The notes under the pieces were generated by a model. The model was given only the letters and a program-made list of their open reading frames with translations. It ran no database searches and was not told where the DNA came from. This document shows, in pieces, positions 8,554 through 16,909 of a stretch of DNA of 40,777 nt; within the stretch, counting starts at the first letter, position 1; each line of letters begins with the position of its first letter. This stretch comes from Haliscomenobacter sp. (GTDB lineage: Bacteria > Bacteroidota > Bacteroidia > Chitinophagales > Saprospiraceae). Position numbers and translations under genes: made by a program. The stretch is taken from positions 1-40,777 of the forward strand of contig NZ_JADKCX010000062.1 of NCBI RefSeq assembly GCF_016718685.1, read 5' to 3'.

Positions 8554-9225
8554 ATGAAATGGGCATACAGCATACAGCATAAAACAACAGCATCCATATT
8601 GCTTGCCATTGTACTGGCCTTGGTCATGCTGAACAATATGGTAGAACGGAATCAAATCAAAAGATTGGACAAATCGGTTTCATCGATGTACGAAGACAGG
8701 CTTCTTGCCGAAAGTTACCTTTTTCAAATGTACGAGCGCCTGCACCAGAAAAATGATTTTTTTGAAGCCAGTGTTTACCGAGGCAAATCCCTTAACGAGG
8801 AGTTTGATTTTGAGCAGCACAACCAGGAGATTAAGGAGATTGTTGAGAAATATGAAAAAACCTGGCTAACGCCAAAAGAAACAACAATATTCAAACGTTT
8901 AAAAACGGTGTTGTCTAGCATGTTTGCTATCGATGCGCAGGTATTGAATGGGCAGCAAAAAGAGATTGAGCAGGCCCATTTAATTAAAACCAGTGCATCA
9001 ACTACAGATGAAGCTTTTGCCCTTTTGTCCAAACTCTCTATCATTCAAACAGCAGAGGGAAGCATCATCAGAAGCCAGTCAAAAAAAATACTACTGGTGA
9101 ATATTTCTTCCTCGCAGTTCGAGATGGCTATTTTAGTGATCATTGCATTATTGATACAGATCCTGGTTTTTGCTTCCAAATCTTTACAATTGCCGAAGCC
9201 TTCTAACCGTTCACATTTAAATTAA
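8554..9225 (+). CDS. Two-TM protein with a chemoreceptor-like four-helix-bundle sensor region
   Basis: The start is taken at ATG 8554 (MKWAYSIQHKTTASILLAI), giving 223 aa; an in-frame TTG at 8524 would add ten residues. Hydrophobic segments lie at about residues 13-30 and near the C-terminus (MAILVIIALLIQILVFAS). The roughly 150 residues between them are strongly helical and charged (RLLAESYLFQMYERLHQKND, EIKEIVEKYEKTW). This resembles the periplasmic four-helix bundle of methyl-accepting chemotaxis receptors, but the protein ends just after the second membrane helix with no HAMP, kinase or signalling domain. It lies 41 bp upstream of the S8 peptidase gene in the same direction, which suggests an operon. 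Function unknown. Confidence 0.7.
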   Translation: MKWAYSIQHKTTASILLAIVLALVMLNNMVERNQIKRLDKSVSSMYEDRLLAESYLFQMYERLHQKNDFFEASVYRGKSLNEEFDFEQHNQEIKEIVEKYEKTWLTPKETTIFKRLKTVLSSMFAIDAQVLNGQQKEIEQAHLIKTSASTTDEAFALLSKLSIIQTAEGSIIRSQSKKILLVNISSSQFEMAILVIIALLIQILVFASKSLQLPKPSNRSHLN

Positions 9226-9266
9226 AGAATAGACTTGCGCTTAATCAACACCAAAACCAAAACACC

Positions 9267-11324
9267 ATGTATTCTATCCGCTACGGTGGCCGCGATGGCC
9301 AAATCATTCAATTGGTCGAAGCCAACGACCTTGTGGTTGTCCGTACCCAAACGGGCAAATCCCTATCGGATGTAAAATTGTCGGAAGCTTCCCGTGAAGC
9401 GGCCTCCTCATTAATCCCCGTGGTCGCTTTTCCTGAAGCGGATGTGGTGGTTTACAAGGTGCTTGAGGCAAAACGTGCGGTGGTCAAAACACTGCGCAAT
9501 ACCATCCGCCGATTGTTCAAAAAAGAGCCCGCCATCCGTTTTGCTGGCCGGGTTTTGAAAGATGCCAATACAGGGGTAATCTATGTGTATACCGAGAACT
9601 TTTTTATAAAATTTAAAGATGAGGTATCACCCGAGAAATGTGAAGCCATCCTCAAAGCACATAAACTGGACATTGCCGAAAAACTGGTTTTTGCCCCCAA
9701 TTCTTATTTTGCCAAGGCTCCGGAAGGTACTGGTTTGGATATTTTTGGCATTGCCGAAACCTTGATTCTTGTTCCTGAAGTGGAGTATTGCCACCCCGAG
9801 TTGGTACAAGAAAAGCGCTACCGAGCACTGCACCCCATGCAATGGCACCTGATCAATACCAAAATCAACGGAAACGTCATTGAACAAAACGTGCAAGCCG
9901 AAGCCGCCTGGAAAATTACCCGTGGCCAGGGTACTACCATTGCGGTCATTGATGACGGGGTTGATATTGATCACCTTGAGTTCAATCTTCCTGGAAAAAT
10001 TGTAGCACCACGCGATACCATTCGCAATACCGATGACCCCCGCCCACGCGGTTTTGGCGACAACCACGGCACCGCTTGCGCGGGAGTAGCTTGTGCCGCA
10101 GGTGTCGGAAAAGCCAGTGGGGTTGCACCAGATGCCCGGCTCATTCCGATTCGTTCGGGTGGACTGGGTTCTATGGCTGAGGCTAAAGCTTTTGCCTGGG
10201 CCGCCGACAATGGTGCCGACGTGATCTCCTGTAGCTGGGGCCCTGCCGACGGAGATTGGAGCAATCCCAATGATCCCCTGCACCAAACCTCTTTTCCATT
10301 ACCGGACAGCGCTCGGTTGGCGATTTATTATGCGCTCAAAAATGGACGGAAAGGAAAAGGTTGTGTCATCGTTTGGGCCGCCGGAAATGGCAATGAGCGG
10401 GTCGATCTTGATGGCTACGCAGCTTACGCTCCTATTGTTGCGGTAGCTGCTTGCAACGACCGGGGAAAACGTAGCCTGTACAGTGATTTTGGCAAAGCAA
10501 TCTGGTGCGCTTTTCCCAGCAACGACGTATTTGCACCCAATCTTGAACCTACTCGCCCCCTAACTCCAGGTATCTGGACCACAGATCGCAGTGGTAGCCG
10601 TGGATACAATACAGGAATGTCCAATGCTGAGAACTCGATCGGAGACAAGGAAGGAAATTATACGGCTACCTTTGGCGGCACCTCCAGTGCCTGCCCAGGT
10701 GTGGCGGGGGTGATTGCACTCGTTTTGGCCGCAAACCCGGAACTAACGGTCAGTCAGGTTAAAAATTTGCTCAAAAATTCTTGTGATAAAATTGACACAC
10801 AGGGCGGCGGCTACGACGATCAGGGGCACAGCGCATTGTACGGCTATGGGCGCATCAATGCCCTTAAAGCAGTACAAAATGCCAAAGCTACTGCTGAGCC
10901 GATTCCGGAGGTCAACATTGCGGGCAAGGCGCATTTTAACCTGGCTTCCAGTGTCGTTTTGCAAGAAGGGAAATGGACCAGTGATGCACATTCCAACAAC
11001 CGTTTATTGGGCTTGGAACTCAAGATTGAACCACAATCATCCGACATAGGCGTACAATATCGATTGTTTATCCAAAAACTAGGTGCCACGGCATTTGAAA
11101 AAAATGGCACTTTTGCCGGAACCACGGATGCTCGAAGGAAGGTAATTGGCTTTCAAATTAGCTTATTGGGCGCAAACGCCAGCTTGTACACCGTAAAGTA
11201 TTCCGCCAAAGTTGTTGGCAAATCCAAGATCTTTTCTGGCAGTGATGGCGCCGTTTGTGGAACCTCGGGACTGAGCGGTTCGGCCATTGCTGAGGTGAAC
11301 ATTGAGGTAATAAAATTATCTTGA
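9267..11324 (+). CDS. S8-family (subtilisin-like) serine peptidase
   Basis: The 685-residue protein has the full subtilase triad: Asp229 in IAVIDDGVD, His267 in DNHGTACAGV, and Ser473 in FGGTSSACPGVAGV. An N-terminal region of about 200 residues precedes the domain; its part around residues 100-190 (ENFFIKFKDEVSPEKCEAIL and on) resembles an S8 propeptide. After the catalytic domain, which ends near residue 555, there is a C-terminal domain of about 130 residues rich in Ser, Gly and Val (WTSDAHSNNRLLGLELKI and following) that I do not recognise. The first residues (MYSIRYGGRDGQIIQL) are not a signal peptide, so export is either non-classical or the peptidase is intracellular. It follows the helical-bundle protein and precedes a GDPD lipoprotein on the same strand. 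Confidence 0.9.
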   Translation: MYSIRYGGRDGQIIQLVEANDLVVVRTQTGKSLSDVKLSEASREAASSLIPVVAFPEADVVVYKVLEAKRAVVKTLRNTIRRLFKKEPAIRFAGRVLKDANTGVIYVYTENFFIKFKDEVSPEKCEAILKAHKLDIAEKLVFAPNSYFAKAPEGTGLDIFGIAETLILVPEVEYCHPELVQEKRYRALHPMQWHLINTKINGNVIEQNVQAEAAWKITRGQGTTIAVIDDGVDIDHLEFNLPGKIVAPRDTIRNTDDPRPRGFGDNHGTACAGVACAAGVGKASGVAPDARLIPIRSGGLGSMAEAKAFAWAADNGADVISCSWGPADGDWSNPNDPLHQTSFPLPDSARLAIYYALKNGRKGKGCVIVWAAGNGNERVDLDGYAAYAPIVAVAACNDRGKRSLYSDFGKAIWCAFPSNDVFAPNLEPTRPLTPGIWTTDRSGSRGYNTGMSNAENSIGDKEGNYTATFGGTSSACPGVAGVIALVLAANPELTVSQVKNLLKNSCDKIDTQGGGYDDQGHSALYGYGRINALKAVQNAKATAEPIPEVNIAGKAHFNLASSVVLQEGKWTSDAHSNNRLLGLELKIEPQSSDIGVQYRLFIQKLGATAFEKNGTFAGTTDARRKVIGFQISLLGANASLYTVKYSAKVVGKSKIFSGSDGAVCGTSGLSGSAIAEVNIEVIKLS

Positions 11325-11345
11325 AGTAATTTTTTTCGAAAAAAC

Positions 11346-12275
11346 ATGAAAACAGCGCTAAAACAAATTCCTTCCGTTCTATTTCTAATCATGTTGTTTG
11401 GTTTGGCGGCTTGTATGTTGTCCAAAGACAAATTTAGCGGAAACAAAATGCTAACAGATCAATTCGACTGGCAGGGCCATCGCGGTGCACGTGGTTTGGC
11501 GCCCGAAAATACCATCCCCGCGTTTTTAAAGGCACTGGAGTTTCCAAAAATCACCACTTTGGAGATGGATCTGGCGATCTCTGCGGATGGCCAGGTTCTG
11601 GTGTCCCACGAACCCTGGATGTCTGCTGCCATTTGTACAACTCCCGATGGTTTGCCTGTAAAAGCAGAGGATGAAGAAAAGTTTTTACTTTTTGCGATGC
11701 CTTATGCTCAAATCGCACAATTTGATTGTGGCAAAAGAGGGAATTCCCGTTTTCCTGAACAACAAGCGATGCCCGCCAACAAACCATTGCTGAAAGACGT
11801 GGTTCAATCGGTCAATCATTATTGCTCGAAAAATCAGCTCAAACGCCCACATTACAACATCGAAATCAAAAGTCAGCCCAACTGGGATGGGAAAAAATCG
11901 CCTCCACCGGCACAGTTTGCCACAACTGTTCTCCGTGAAATTGAGGAATTGGGTATCAGCAAGCAAGTTTGTATTCAGTCGTTCGATCCACGGGTACTTA
12001 GGGAAGTAAAAGCCATTTCTCCAAAAACGGTTACCGCTCTTTTGGTGGAAAACCTCAAAAGTTTTGACACCAATATCCAGGAGTTGGGATACACCCCGGA
12101 AATCTACAGTCCTTATTACAAATTGCTTTCTGCGGAGGTCGTACAAAAAGCCCATGCCCTGAAGATGAAGGTGATTCCCTGGACGGTCAATGAACCCGAA
12201 GAGATGCACAAACTGATGGCCATGGGGGTAGATGGCATCATTACCGATTATCCCAACCGGATCCCACCACAATAG
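11346..12275 (+). CDS. Glycerophosphodiester phosphodiesterase lipoprotein
   Basis: The 309-residue protein starts with a lipoprotein signal peptide: a hydrophobic stretch, then LAAC with Cys23 as the lipidated residue, so it is probably anchored in the outer membrane or periplasm. The GDPD fold follows with its metal-binding and catalytic residues: His45-Arg46 in WQGHRGARGLAPENT, Glu73 and Asp75 in LEMDL, the His-Glu pair at 88-89, and the later Lys in NIEIK. The C-terminus has the usual VNEPEEMHKLMAMGVDGIIT block. The enzyme hydrolyses glycerophosphodiesters to glycerol 3-phosphate and an alcohol. It begins 21 bp after the S8 peptidase stop, likely in the same transcript. Confidence 0.93.
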   Translation: MKTALKQIPSVLFLIMLFGLAACMLSKDKFSGNKMLTDQFDWQGHRGARGLAPENTIPAFLKALEFPKITTLEMDLAISADGQVLVSHEPWMSAAICTTPDGLPVKAEDEEKFLLFAMPYAQIAQFDCGKRGNSRFPEQQAMPANKPLLKDVVQSVNHYCSKNQLKRPHYNIEIKSQPNWDGKKSPPPAQFATTVLREIEELGISKQVCIQSFDPRVLREVKAISPKTVTALLVENLKSFDTNIQELGYTPEIYSPYYKLLSAEVVQKAHALKMKVIPWTVNEPEEMHKLMAMGVDGIITDYPNRIPPQ

Positions 12276-12373
12276 AAACTTCAACAACTGGTTTTGCACA
12301 AAACTACTATCTTGGTAGCGTTTTCCGGGAAAGTGGTGGAACTGTAATTGGTTATTGTGGTAAAAACTTAAGC

Positions 12374-12916
12374 TTGAAAAACCTGCACGGCATATTGCTC
12401 CTCGCTTGTTTAGGTGTTCCGCTGTTGGGAACCTATGCCTGGCTTCAGTACCAAAAACTGGTGGTCAAAAGTGAGGTCAAACAAGCATTGATGGTAGGGA
12501 TGGAGAAAGAAAGGTTGGTTCGACTGGCTTTTACTCCAATTCAAGCTGAAACCTTGTTACGTTGGGAACACAGCAGGGAATTTGAATACCAGGGGCAAAT
12601 GTACGATGTCGTAGATGCCCAAATCCGTAGCGATTCCTCCGTTTATTGGTGTTGGTGGGACCAGGAAGAGACCCTGCTCAACCAGCATCTTTTGACTTTG
12701 GTAGAAAGAATTCTTGAACGGGACCCACAACGACAAAACACGCAAGACCAACTGAGCCAATTTTTTGATGGGCTCTATTGCCCACCTTCTAAAGACAATT
12801 TTTTGACTTTTTTGCCTGACTGTGTTCAACTTAGGCACAAAACGCCTCGCACTTATGAATTCCATGTTCAATCCCTGAACACAGGTCCTCCCGCTCCGCC
12901 GCCTGAGCTAGTTTAA
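12374..12916 (+). CDS. Small membrane-anchored protein of unknown function
   Basis: The 180-residue product starts with a TTG codon (no ATG or GTG is available before the first hydrophobic segment). It has an N-terminal signal or anchor helix (ILLLACLGVPLLGTYAWL). The rest is soluble, with a Trp-rich patch VYWCWWDQEE, several Glu/Arg-rich helices and two cysteines in the C-terminal half (LYCPPS and PDCVQL). It ends in a Pro-rich tail. I do not recognise the family. It lies between the GDPD and TonB receptor genes in the same direction, with about 100 bp on each side. Confidence 0.6.
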   Translation: MKNLHGILLLACLGVPLLGTYAWLQYQKLVVKSEVKQALMVGMEKERLVRLAFTPIQAETLLRWEHSREFEYQGQMYDVVDAQIRSDSSVYWCWWDQEETLLNQHLLTLVERILERDPQRQNTQDQLSQFFDGLYCPPSKDNFLTFLPDCVQLRHKTPRTYEFHVQSLNTGPPAPPPELV

Positions 12917-13008
12917 ACAGTACATATTGGTTTACTGGATGGTATTCAGCTTTGCCTAGGGCATGCTGGATCTATCGTTATTTGTTTCAACTGTTTAAAC
13001 ATCAGGTG

Positions 13009-15420
13009 ATGAACAGAATAATTTTTACTTGCTGGTACTGCTGCATGGTTTTACTAGCTCATGCACAAGTGCTTACGGTGAAGGACCAGGAAAGTGGATT
13101 GCCCCTGGAAAATGCTACGGTCTCTAGTGGAAATCCCAAGATTTTGTTGAGCACTAACGCTAAAGGACAGGCAGAGATCAGTGCATTGAACGGCGCTGAA
13201 AAAATCGAAATCCGTTATTTTGGCTACAAAACACTGGTTCAAAGTTATGCGGAATTGTCCCAGGCACAATTTATGCTGGCCTTGATTCCATCCAATATTT
13301 CGCTGGATCAGGTGGTGATCTCCGCGACCCGCTGGAACCAAAACCGTCGGGATATTCCCTCCAAAGTGTCAATCATTTCATCCCGGGACATGGTTTTGCA
13401 AAATCCCCAAACCGCTGCGGATTTACTTGGAGCATCAGGCGAAGTGTTTATCCAAAAAAGCCAACAAGGCGGAGGAAGCCCAATGATTCGGGGTTTTTCT
13501 ACCAACCGTTTGTTGTATGCCATCGACGGAGTGCGCATGAATACGGCAATTTTCCGCAGTGGCAACATTCAAAACGTCATTTCACTGGATCCCTTTGCCA
13601 CCGAGCGAACAGAGGTCTTTTTCGGCCCTGGCTCGATCATTTACGGCAGTGATGCCATTGGAGGAGTAATGAGCTTTGAAACCCTGAGTCCTAAATTTTC
13701 ATCCGATGAAAACCCTTTGATTACTGGCAAAGCACTGAGCCGGTTTTCATCGGCCAATGATGAAAAAACAGCCCATTTTGACCTCAATGTGGGTTGGAAA
13801 AAATGGGCTTTGGTGAGCAGTTTTTCCAGTTTTGATTTTGAGGATTTGCGGATGGGGCGTTTTGGTCCAAGAGAGTATTTGCGCCCGTTTTACGTACAAA
13901 GACAAAACAACACCGACATTGTAGTGACCAACGAAGATCCACTCGTACAGCGTCCTACGGGGTATAAGCAGATCAACCTGATGCAAAAAATCCGCTTTCA
14001 ACCTTCGGATAGCTGGGATTTTCAGTATGCTTTCCACTATTCCAGCACTTCGGATTATTCGCGTTACGATCGGCACATTCGTTTGCGCAATGGCTTGCCC
14101 CGCAGCGGCGAATTTTACTACGGCCCGCAGGCCTGGATGATGAACCATCTCAACATTACACATACTGCCAAGAAAGGTTTATACGATCAAATGACCATTC
14201 GCCTGGCCCATCAATTTTTTGAAGAAAGCCGGGTCGATCGTGACTTGAACCGTACCGAACGGCGCATCCGGGTGGAAAAAGTAGCTGCTACTTCAGCCAA
14301 TTTCGACTTTTTGAAGGCTTTCGGCACCAAGCACAAACTGTTTTATGGACTTGAAGGCGTGATTGACGAGGTGGAATCTACCGGAACCAATGTCGATGTA
14401 TCGAACAACAAAGAAACCGTAGGCCCATCCCGTTATCCACAATCTACCTGGTCTTCTTATGCCGCTTATTTGAACTACCAATGGAAAGCCTCGGACAAGT
14501 TCGTTCTACAAACAGGGCTGCGCTACAACAACTTCGACCTGGACGCCGATTTTAGCAACAACCTGGCTTTTTACCCCTTCCCTTTTTCCACAGCCGAATT
14601 GAAGGACGGTGCCATTACGGGTAGTTTGGGCTTTGTCATCAACCCAAGCGATAAACTATCCATCAGTGCCAATGCTTCGACTGGGTTCCGTTCGCCAAAT
14701 GTGGATGATGTGGGAAAGGTGTTTGATTCTACGCCGGGCTCGGTGGTGATTCCCAATCCCGATTTAGAAGCGGAATACGCCTATAATTTCGAACTGGGTA
14801 TCGCCAAAGTATTTGCTGAAGCCTTAAAAATTGACTTGACGGGCTTTTACACTACGCTGGAAAATGCCATGGTGCGCCGCAATTATACCCTCAATGGCCA
14901 AAGCCAGATTGATTACAACGGCACCTTGAGTCAGGTACAAGCCATCCAAAATGCAGCAGTGGCCAATGTGTATGGCTTTCAGGCCGGATTGGAATTGAAA
15001 ATTGCCAAAGGCCTCAGTTTCTCTTCTCAATTTAACCTTCAAGAAGGAGAAGAAGAACTGGACAATGGGGAAAAAAGTCCTTCCCGGCACGCCGCCCCAT
15101 GGTTTGGTATTTCGCGTTTGACGTATGTGGCCAGTGGACTCAATCTGCAGTTTTATGCACAATACAGTGGTGAAGTGAGTTATGAAAACCTGTCTGACGA
15201 AGGCCGGGCTACCGATTACATTTACGCCATCGACGCCAAGGGAAGGCCTTACTCTCCAAGTTGGTACACCTTGAATTTTAAAGCGCTGTACCCCATCAAC
15301 GAACGTTTTACCCTTACCGCCGGAGTTGAAAACCTGTCGGATCAACGTTACCGGCCTTATAGCTCGGGGATAGTTGCGCCGGGGCGGAATGTGATTTTGG
15401 CGCTGAGCGTTGGGTTTTAG
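13009..15420 (+). CDS. TonB-dependent outer-membrane receptor
   Basis: The start is set at ATG 13009, where a signal peptide begins (MNRIIFTCWYCCMVLLAHAQ); the frame is open to 12952 but the extra 19 residues would precede this signal. The mature protein (about 780 aa) begins with a carboxypeptidase-regulatory-like domain (residues about 22-95), followed by the plug (VVISATRWNQNRRDIPSK, then MIRGFSTNRLLYAIDGVRMN and GPGSIIYGSDAIGGVMSFET), then a long 22-strand-type barrel ending in aromatic Phe (NVILALSVGF). The plug wording (DGVRMNTAIFRSGNIQNVI) is like Bacteroidota receptors annotated as haem/haemoglobin or siderophore receptors, but there is no haem operon here and the ligand stays open. 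No SusD partner follows, so it is not a SusCD pair. Confidence 0.93.
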   Translation: MNRIIFTCWYCCMVLLAHAQVLTVKDQESGLPLENATVSSGNPKILLSTNAKGQAEISALNGAEKIEIRYFGYKTLVQSYAELSQAQFMLALIPSNISLDQVVISATRWNQNRRDIPSKVSIISSRDMVLQNPQTAADLLGASGEVFIQKSQQGGGSPMIRGFSTNRLLYAIDGVRMNTAIFRSGNIQNVISLDPFATERTEVFFGPGSIIYGSDAIGGVMSFETLSPKFSSDENPLITGKALSRFSSANDEKTAHFDLNVGWKKWALVSSFSSFDFEDLRMGRFGPREYLRPFYVQRQNNTDIVVTNEDPLVQRPTGYKQINLMQKIRFQPSDSWDFQYAFHYSSTSDYSRYDRHIRLRNGLPRSGEFYYGPQAWMMNHLNITHTAKKGLYDQMTIRLAHQFFEESRVDRDLNRTERRIRVEKVAATSANFDFLKAFGTKHKLFYGLEGVIDEVESTGTNVDVSNNKETVGPSRYPQSTWSSYAAYLNYQWKASDKFVLQTGLRYNNFDLDADFSNNLAFYPFPFSTAELKDGAITGSLGFVINPSDKLSISANASTGFRSPNVDDVGKVFDSTPGSVVIPNPDLEAEYAYNFELGIAKVFAEALKIDLTGFYTTLENAMVRRNYTLNGQSQIDYNGTLSQVQAIQNAAVANVYGFQAGLELKIAKGLSFSSQFNLQEGEEELDNGEKSPSRHAAPWFGISRLTYVASGLNLQFYAQYSGEVSYENLSDEGRATDYIYAIDAKGRPYSPSWYTLNFKALYPINERFTLTAGVENLSDQRYRPYSSGIVAPGRNVILALSVGF

Positions 15421-15503
15421 TTGAAAGGTTTAGGGTTGAAAAGTTGAAAGAACGGTCGCCGAGGAGCTGCTTCTCTTCAACTTTTCAACCCTAAACCTTT
15501 CAA
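15421..15503. repeat. Perfect long inverted repeat abutting two stop codons
   Basis: The arms 15421-15448 and 15476-15503 are perfect 28-bp inverted copies built on GTTGAAAAGTTGAA and GTTTAGGG words, with a 27-nt loop. The left arm begins at the base after the TonB receptor stop; the right arm contains the moeB stop (15477-15479) and its last codons. As RNA it would form a very stable hairpin from either strand, so it may act as a bidirectional terminator of the convergent genes. A related repeat lies at 16799-16909. Confidence 0.85.
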
Positions 15504-16592
15504 CTCCAAATTATACAAATGTCCCCAACCCATTTTCCGCTGCAACATCAAAATGGCTTCTTTACTGCGTTGCCCGCTTTGGCAGTGGATGACCACGGGG
15601 ATTTGACGCTCAATTTTATCGAGGTTTTCCATAAGGTCACCAAGGGGAATGAGTAGTCCGCCCAGATTTTTTTGCTGGTATTCTTCCGGCTGCCGCACAT
15701 CGATGAGTTGGAAGGCTCGATTTTCCTTGCGCCAAACTTCCAAGGTCGCCATCGTGACGCTCGGTACTTCCAATTGAGCAGGTGTACAATAATAAGTGCT
15801 GTCGCGCAGGGCAGTAATGGGATAGGCTTCTTGCGCCAGGAGTTTGATGCTGCGGGCGCTCATGGAAGCTGCGTCAAACAAAAACAGTTTACCTACCAGT
15901 GGCTCTCCAATCCCGGTGATGACTTTAATGACCTCGTTGGCTTGCATGCTGCCAACGATACCCGGTAATACCCCCAGCACTCCACCTTCTGCGCAGGAAG
16001 GAACGGTGCCCGGCGCGGGTGGTTCGGGGTACAGGTTGCGGTAATTGAGACCTCGTTTTCCATCTGGAAGTGGGTAATTAAAAACGGAAACCTGTCCTTC
16101 GTAGCGAAAAATGGATGCGTATACATTGATTTTTCCTGCTAGAACACAGGCGTCATTCACCAAATAGCGCGTAGGGAAATTATCAGTTCCATCGGCAACG
16201 ATGTCGAATTCCCGAATGATGTCCAGGGCATTTTCGGCGTTGAGTGCCGTTTCAAATACCCGAACTTCTACGTGAGGGTTGAGCGCTTGCACGCGATGGG
16301 CAGCGGCCTGGGCTTTAGATTTGCCCAAATCGGCGGGGGTGTACAAGATTTGCCTTTGCAAATTACTTAAATCTACGGTATCAAAGTCAACAATACCAAG
16401 GGTTCCCACGCCGGCGGCACTGAGGTAGAGTAGGAGCGGAGAACCCAATCCTCCTGCCCCAACCACCAATACTTTGGCCGCTTTGAGCTTTTGTTGGGCT
16501 TCTACATCAAAATCCGGCAGAGCGAGGTGTCGGGCGTATCTTTGTTCTTCTGTTGCCGTTAACCTCGGCAAAGCCTCCGATCCGTAAATCAT
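15477..16592 (-). CDS. moeB: MoeB/ThiF-type adenylyltransferase fused to a rhodanese domain
   Basis: The 371-residue protein has an E1-like adenylyltransferase domain (about 12-250) with the ATP-binding GAGGLGS at 45-51, NLQRQ at 77-81, DGTDNFPTR at 134-142 and Cys200 in PSCAEGGVLGVLPG. A rhodanese domain follows (about 275-371) with active-site Cys337 in HCQSGQRS. Such fusions adenylate the C-terminal Gly-Gly of a ubiquitin-like sulfur carrier (MoaD or ThiS) and transfer sulfur to it, for molybdopterin or thiazole synthesis. The zinc-binding CxxC pair of E. coli MoeB is replaced by Asn183-Tyr-Arg-Asn186, and no second CxxC is present before the rhodanese domain. No moa or thi genes flank it, so the pathway is unproven. 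The last residues (ELKGLGLKS) are encoded by the inverted repeat at 15476-15503. Confidence 0.9.
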   Translation of the reverse strand: MIYGSEALPRLTATEEQRYARHLALPDFDVEAQQKLKAAKVLVVGAGGLGSPLLLYLSAAGVGTLGIVDFDTVDLSNLQRQILYTPADLGKSKAQAAAHRVQALNPHVEVRVFETALNAENALDIIREFDIVADGTDNFPTRYLVNDACVLAGKINVYASIFRYEGQVSVFNYPLPDGKRGLNYRNLYPEPPAPGTVPSCAEGGVLGVLPGIVGSMQANEVIKVITGIGEPLVGKLFLFDAASMSARSIKLLAQEAYPITALRDSTYYCTPAQLEVPSVTMATLEVWRKENRAFQLIDVRQPEEYQQKNLGGLLIPLGDLMENLDKIERQIPVVIHCQSGQRSKEAILMLQRKMGWGHLYNLELKGLGLKS

Positions 16593-16640
16593 AGTGCATG
16601 TTTGTGGAAAAAAGAAATGTTTTTTTTATATAACTGAAAC

Positions 16641-16672
16641 TTTGATTAATTTTACCGCAGTGCCTAGAATTG
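16641..16672 (+). promoter_or_regulatory. Bacteroidota-type promoter for the candidate small RNA
   Basis: TTTG at 16641-16644 and TAGAATTG at 16665-16672 are separated by 20 nt. The first is an exact -33 box; the second matches TAnnTTTG in all but one position. The predicted transcription start is near 16679, on the plus strand, divergent from moeB. Confidence 0.55.
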
Positions 16673-16678
16673 ACCAGG

Positions 16679-16797
16679 GTTGAAAGATGTTATCGAGGTG
16701 TTGGTGGTCTGTTTCTATGCTCTAGTATAACCACAATAACGTATAATCGGTTTTTGGGATAGCCTCTTTCCGCTTTCGGGGGAGGCCTTTTTTTTTT
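16679..16797 (+). ncRNA. Candidate structured small RNA of unknown class
   Basis: The stretch lies between a good promoter (16641-16672) and a strong intrinsic terminator (16762-16797), and holds no plausible coding frame; the next genes on both sides are on the minus strand, so it cannot be a leader. Three nested stems can be drawn: GTTAT 16689-16693 with ATAAC 16736-16740, GTGGT 16704-16708 with ACCAC 16730-16734, and TATGC 16716-16720 with GTATA 16725-16729 closing a UCUA tetraloop. The 3' sides of the stems are almost contiguous (only A16735 unpaired), while the 5' sides are separated by 10- and 7-nt bulges. I cannot match it to 6S, 4.5S, tmRNA or a known riboswitch. The exact 5' end is inferred. 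Confidence 0.5.
16762..16797 (+). terminator. Intrinsic terminator of the candidate small RNA
   Basis: GCCTCTTTC (16762-16770) pairs with GGGGGAGGC (16778-16786) over 9 bp, including three G-U pairs, with a 7-nt loop. It is followed by C and ten consecutive T (16788-16797). No plus-strand gene ends between 15420 and this point. Confidence 0.85.
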
Positions 16798-16798
16798 G

Positions 16799-16909
16799 AA
16801 AGTTGAAAGTTGAAAGGTTGAAAAGAAGTTGCCAAGTTGTTTGGGATGGAAGACGAAGGTCTCTTTACCTAAACTTTCCAACTTCTTTCAACTTTTCAAC
16901 TTTTCAACC
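16799..16909. repeat. Imperfect inverted repeat of the TTGAAAAG type
   Basis: The left arm (about 16799-16840) is made of GTTGAAA and GTTGAAAAG words, and the right arm (about 16868-16909) of their complements (CTTTTCAAC). They are imperfect copies and are related in sequence to the perfect repeat at 15421-15503. The left end touches the T-run of the small-RNA terminator; the right end touches the stop codon of the minus-strand gene at 16910. It probably folds into a long hairpin at the 3' end of that gene's mRNA. Confidence 0.7.

Noticed and set aside
16679..16797. Candidate RNA as 6S RNA or SRP RNA
   Set aside because: It is too short and lacks the central bubble of 6S and the GGUGCUG/GGAAG elements of SRP RNA.
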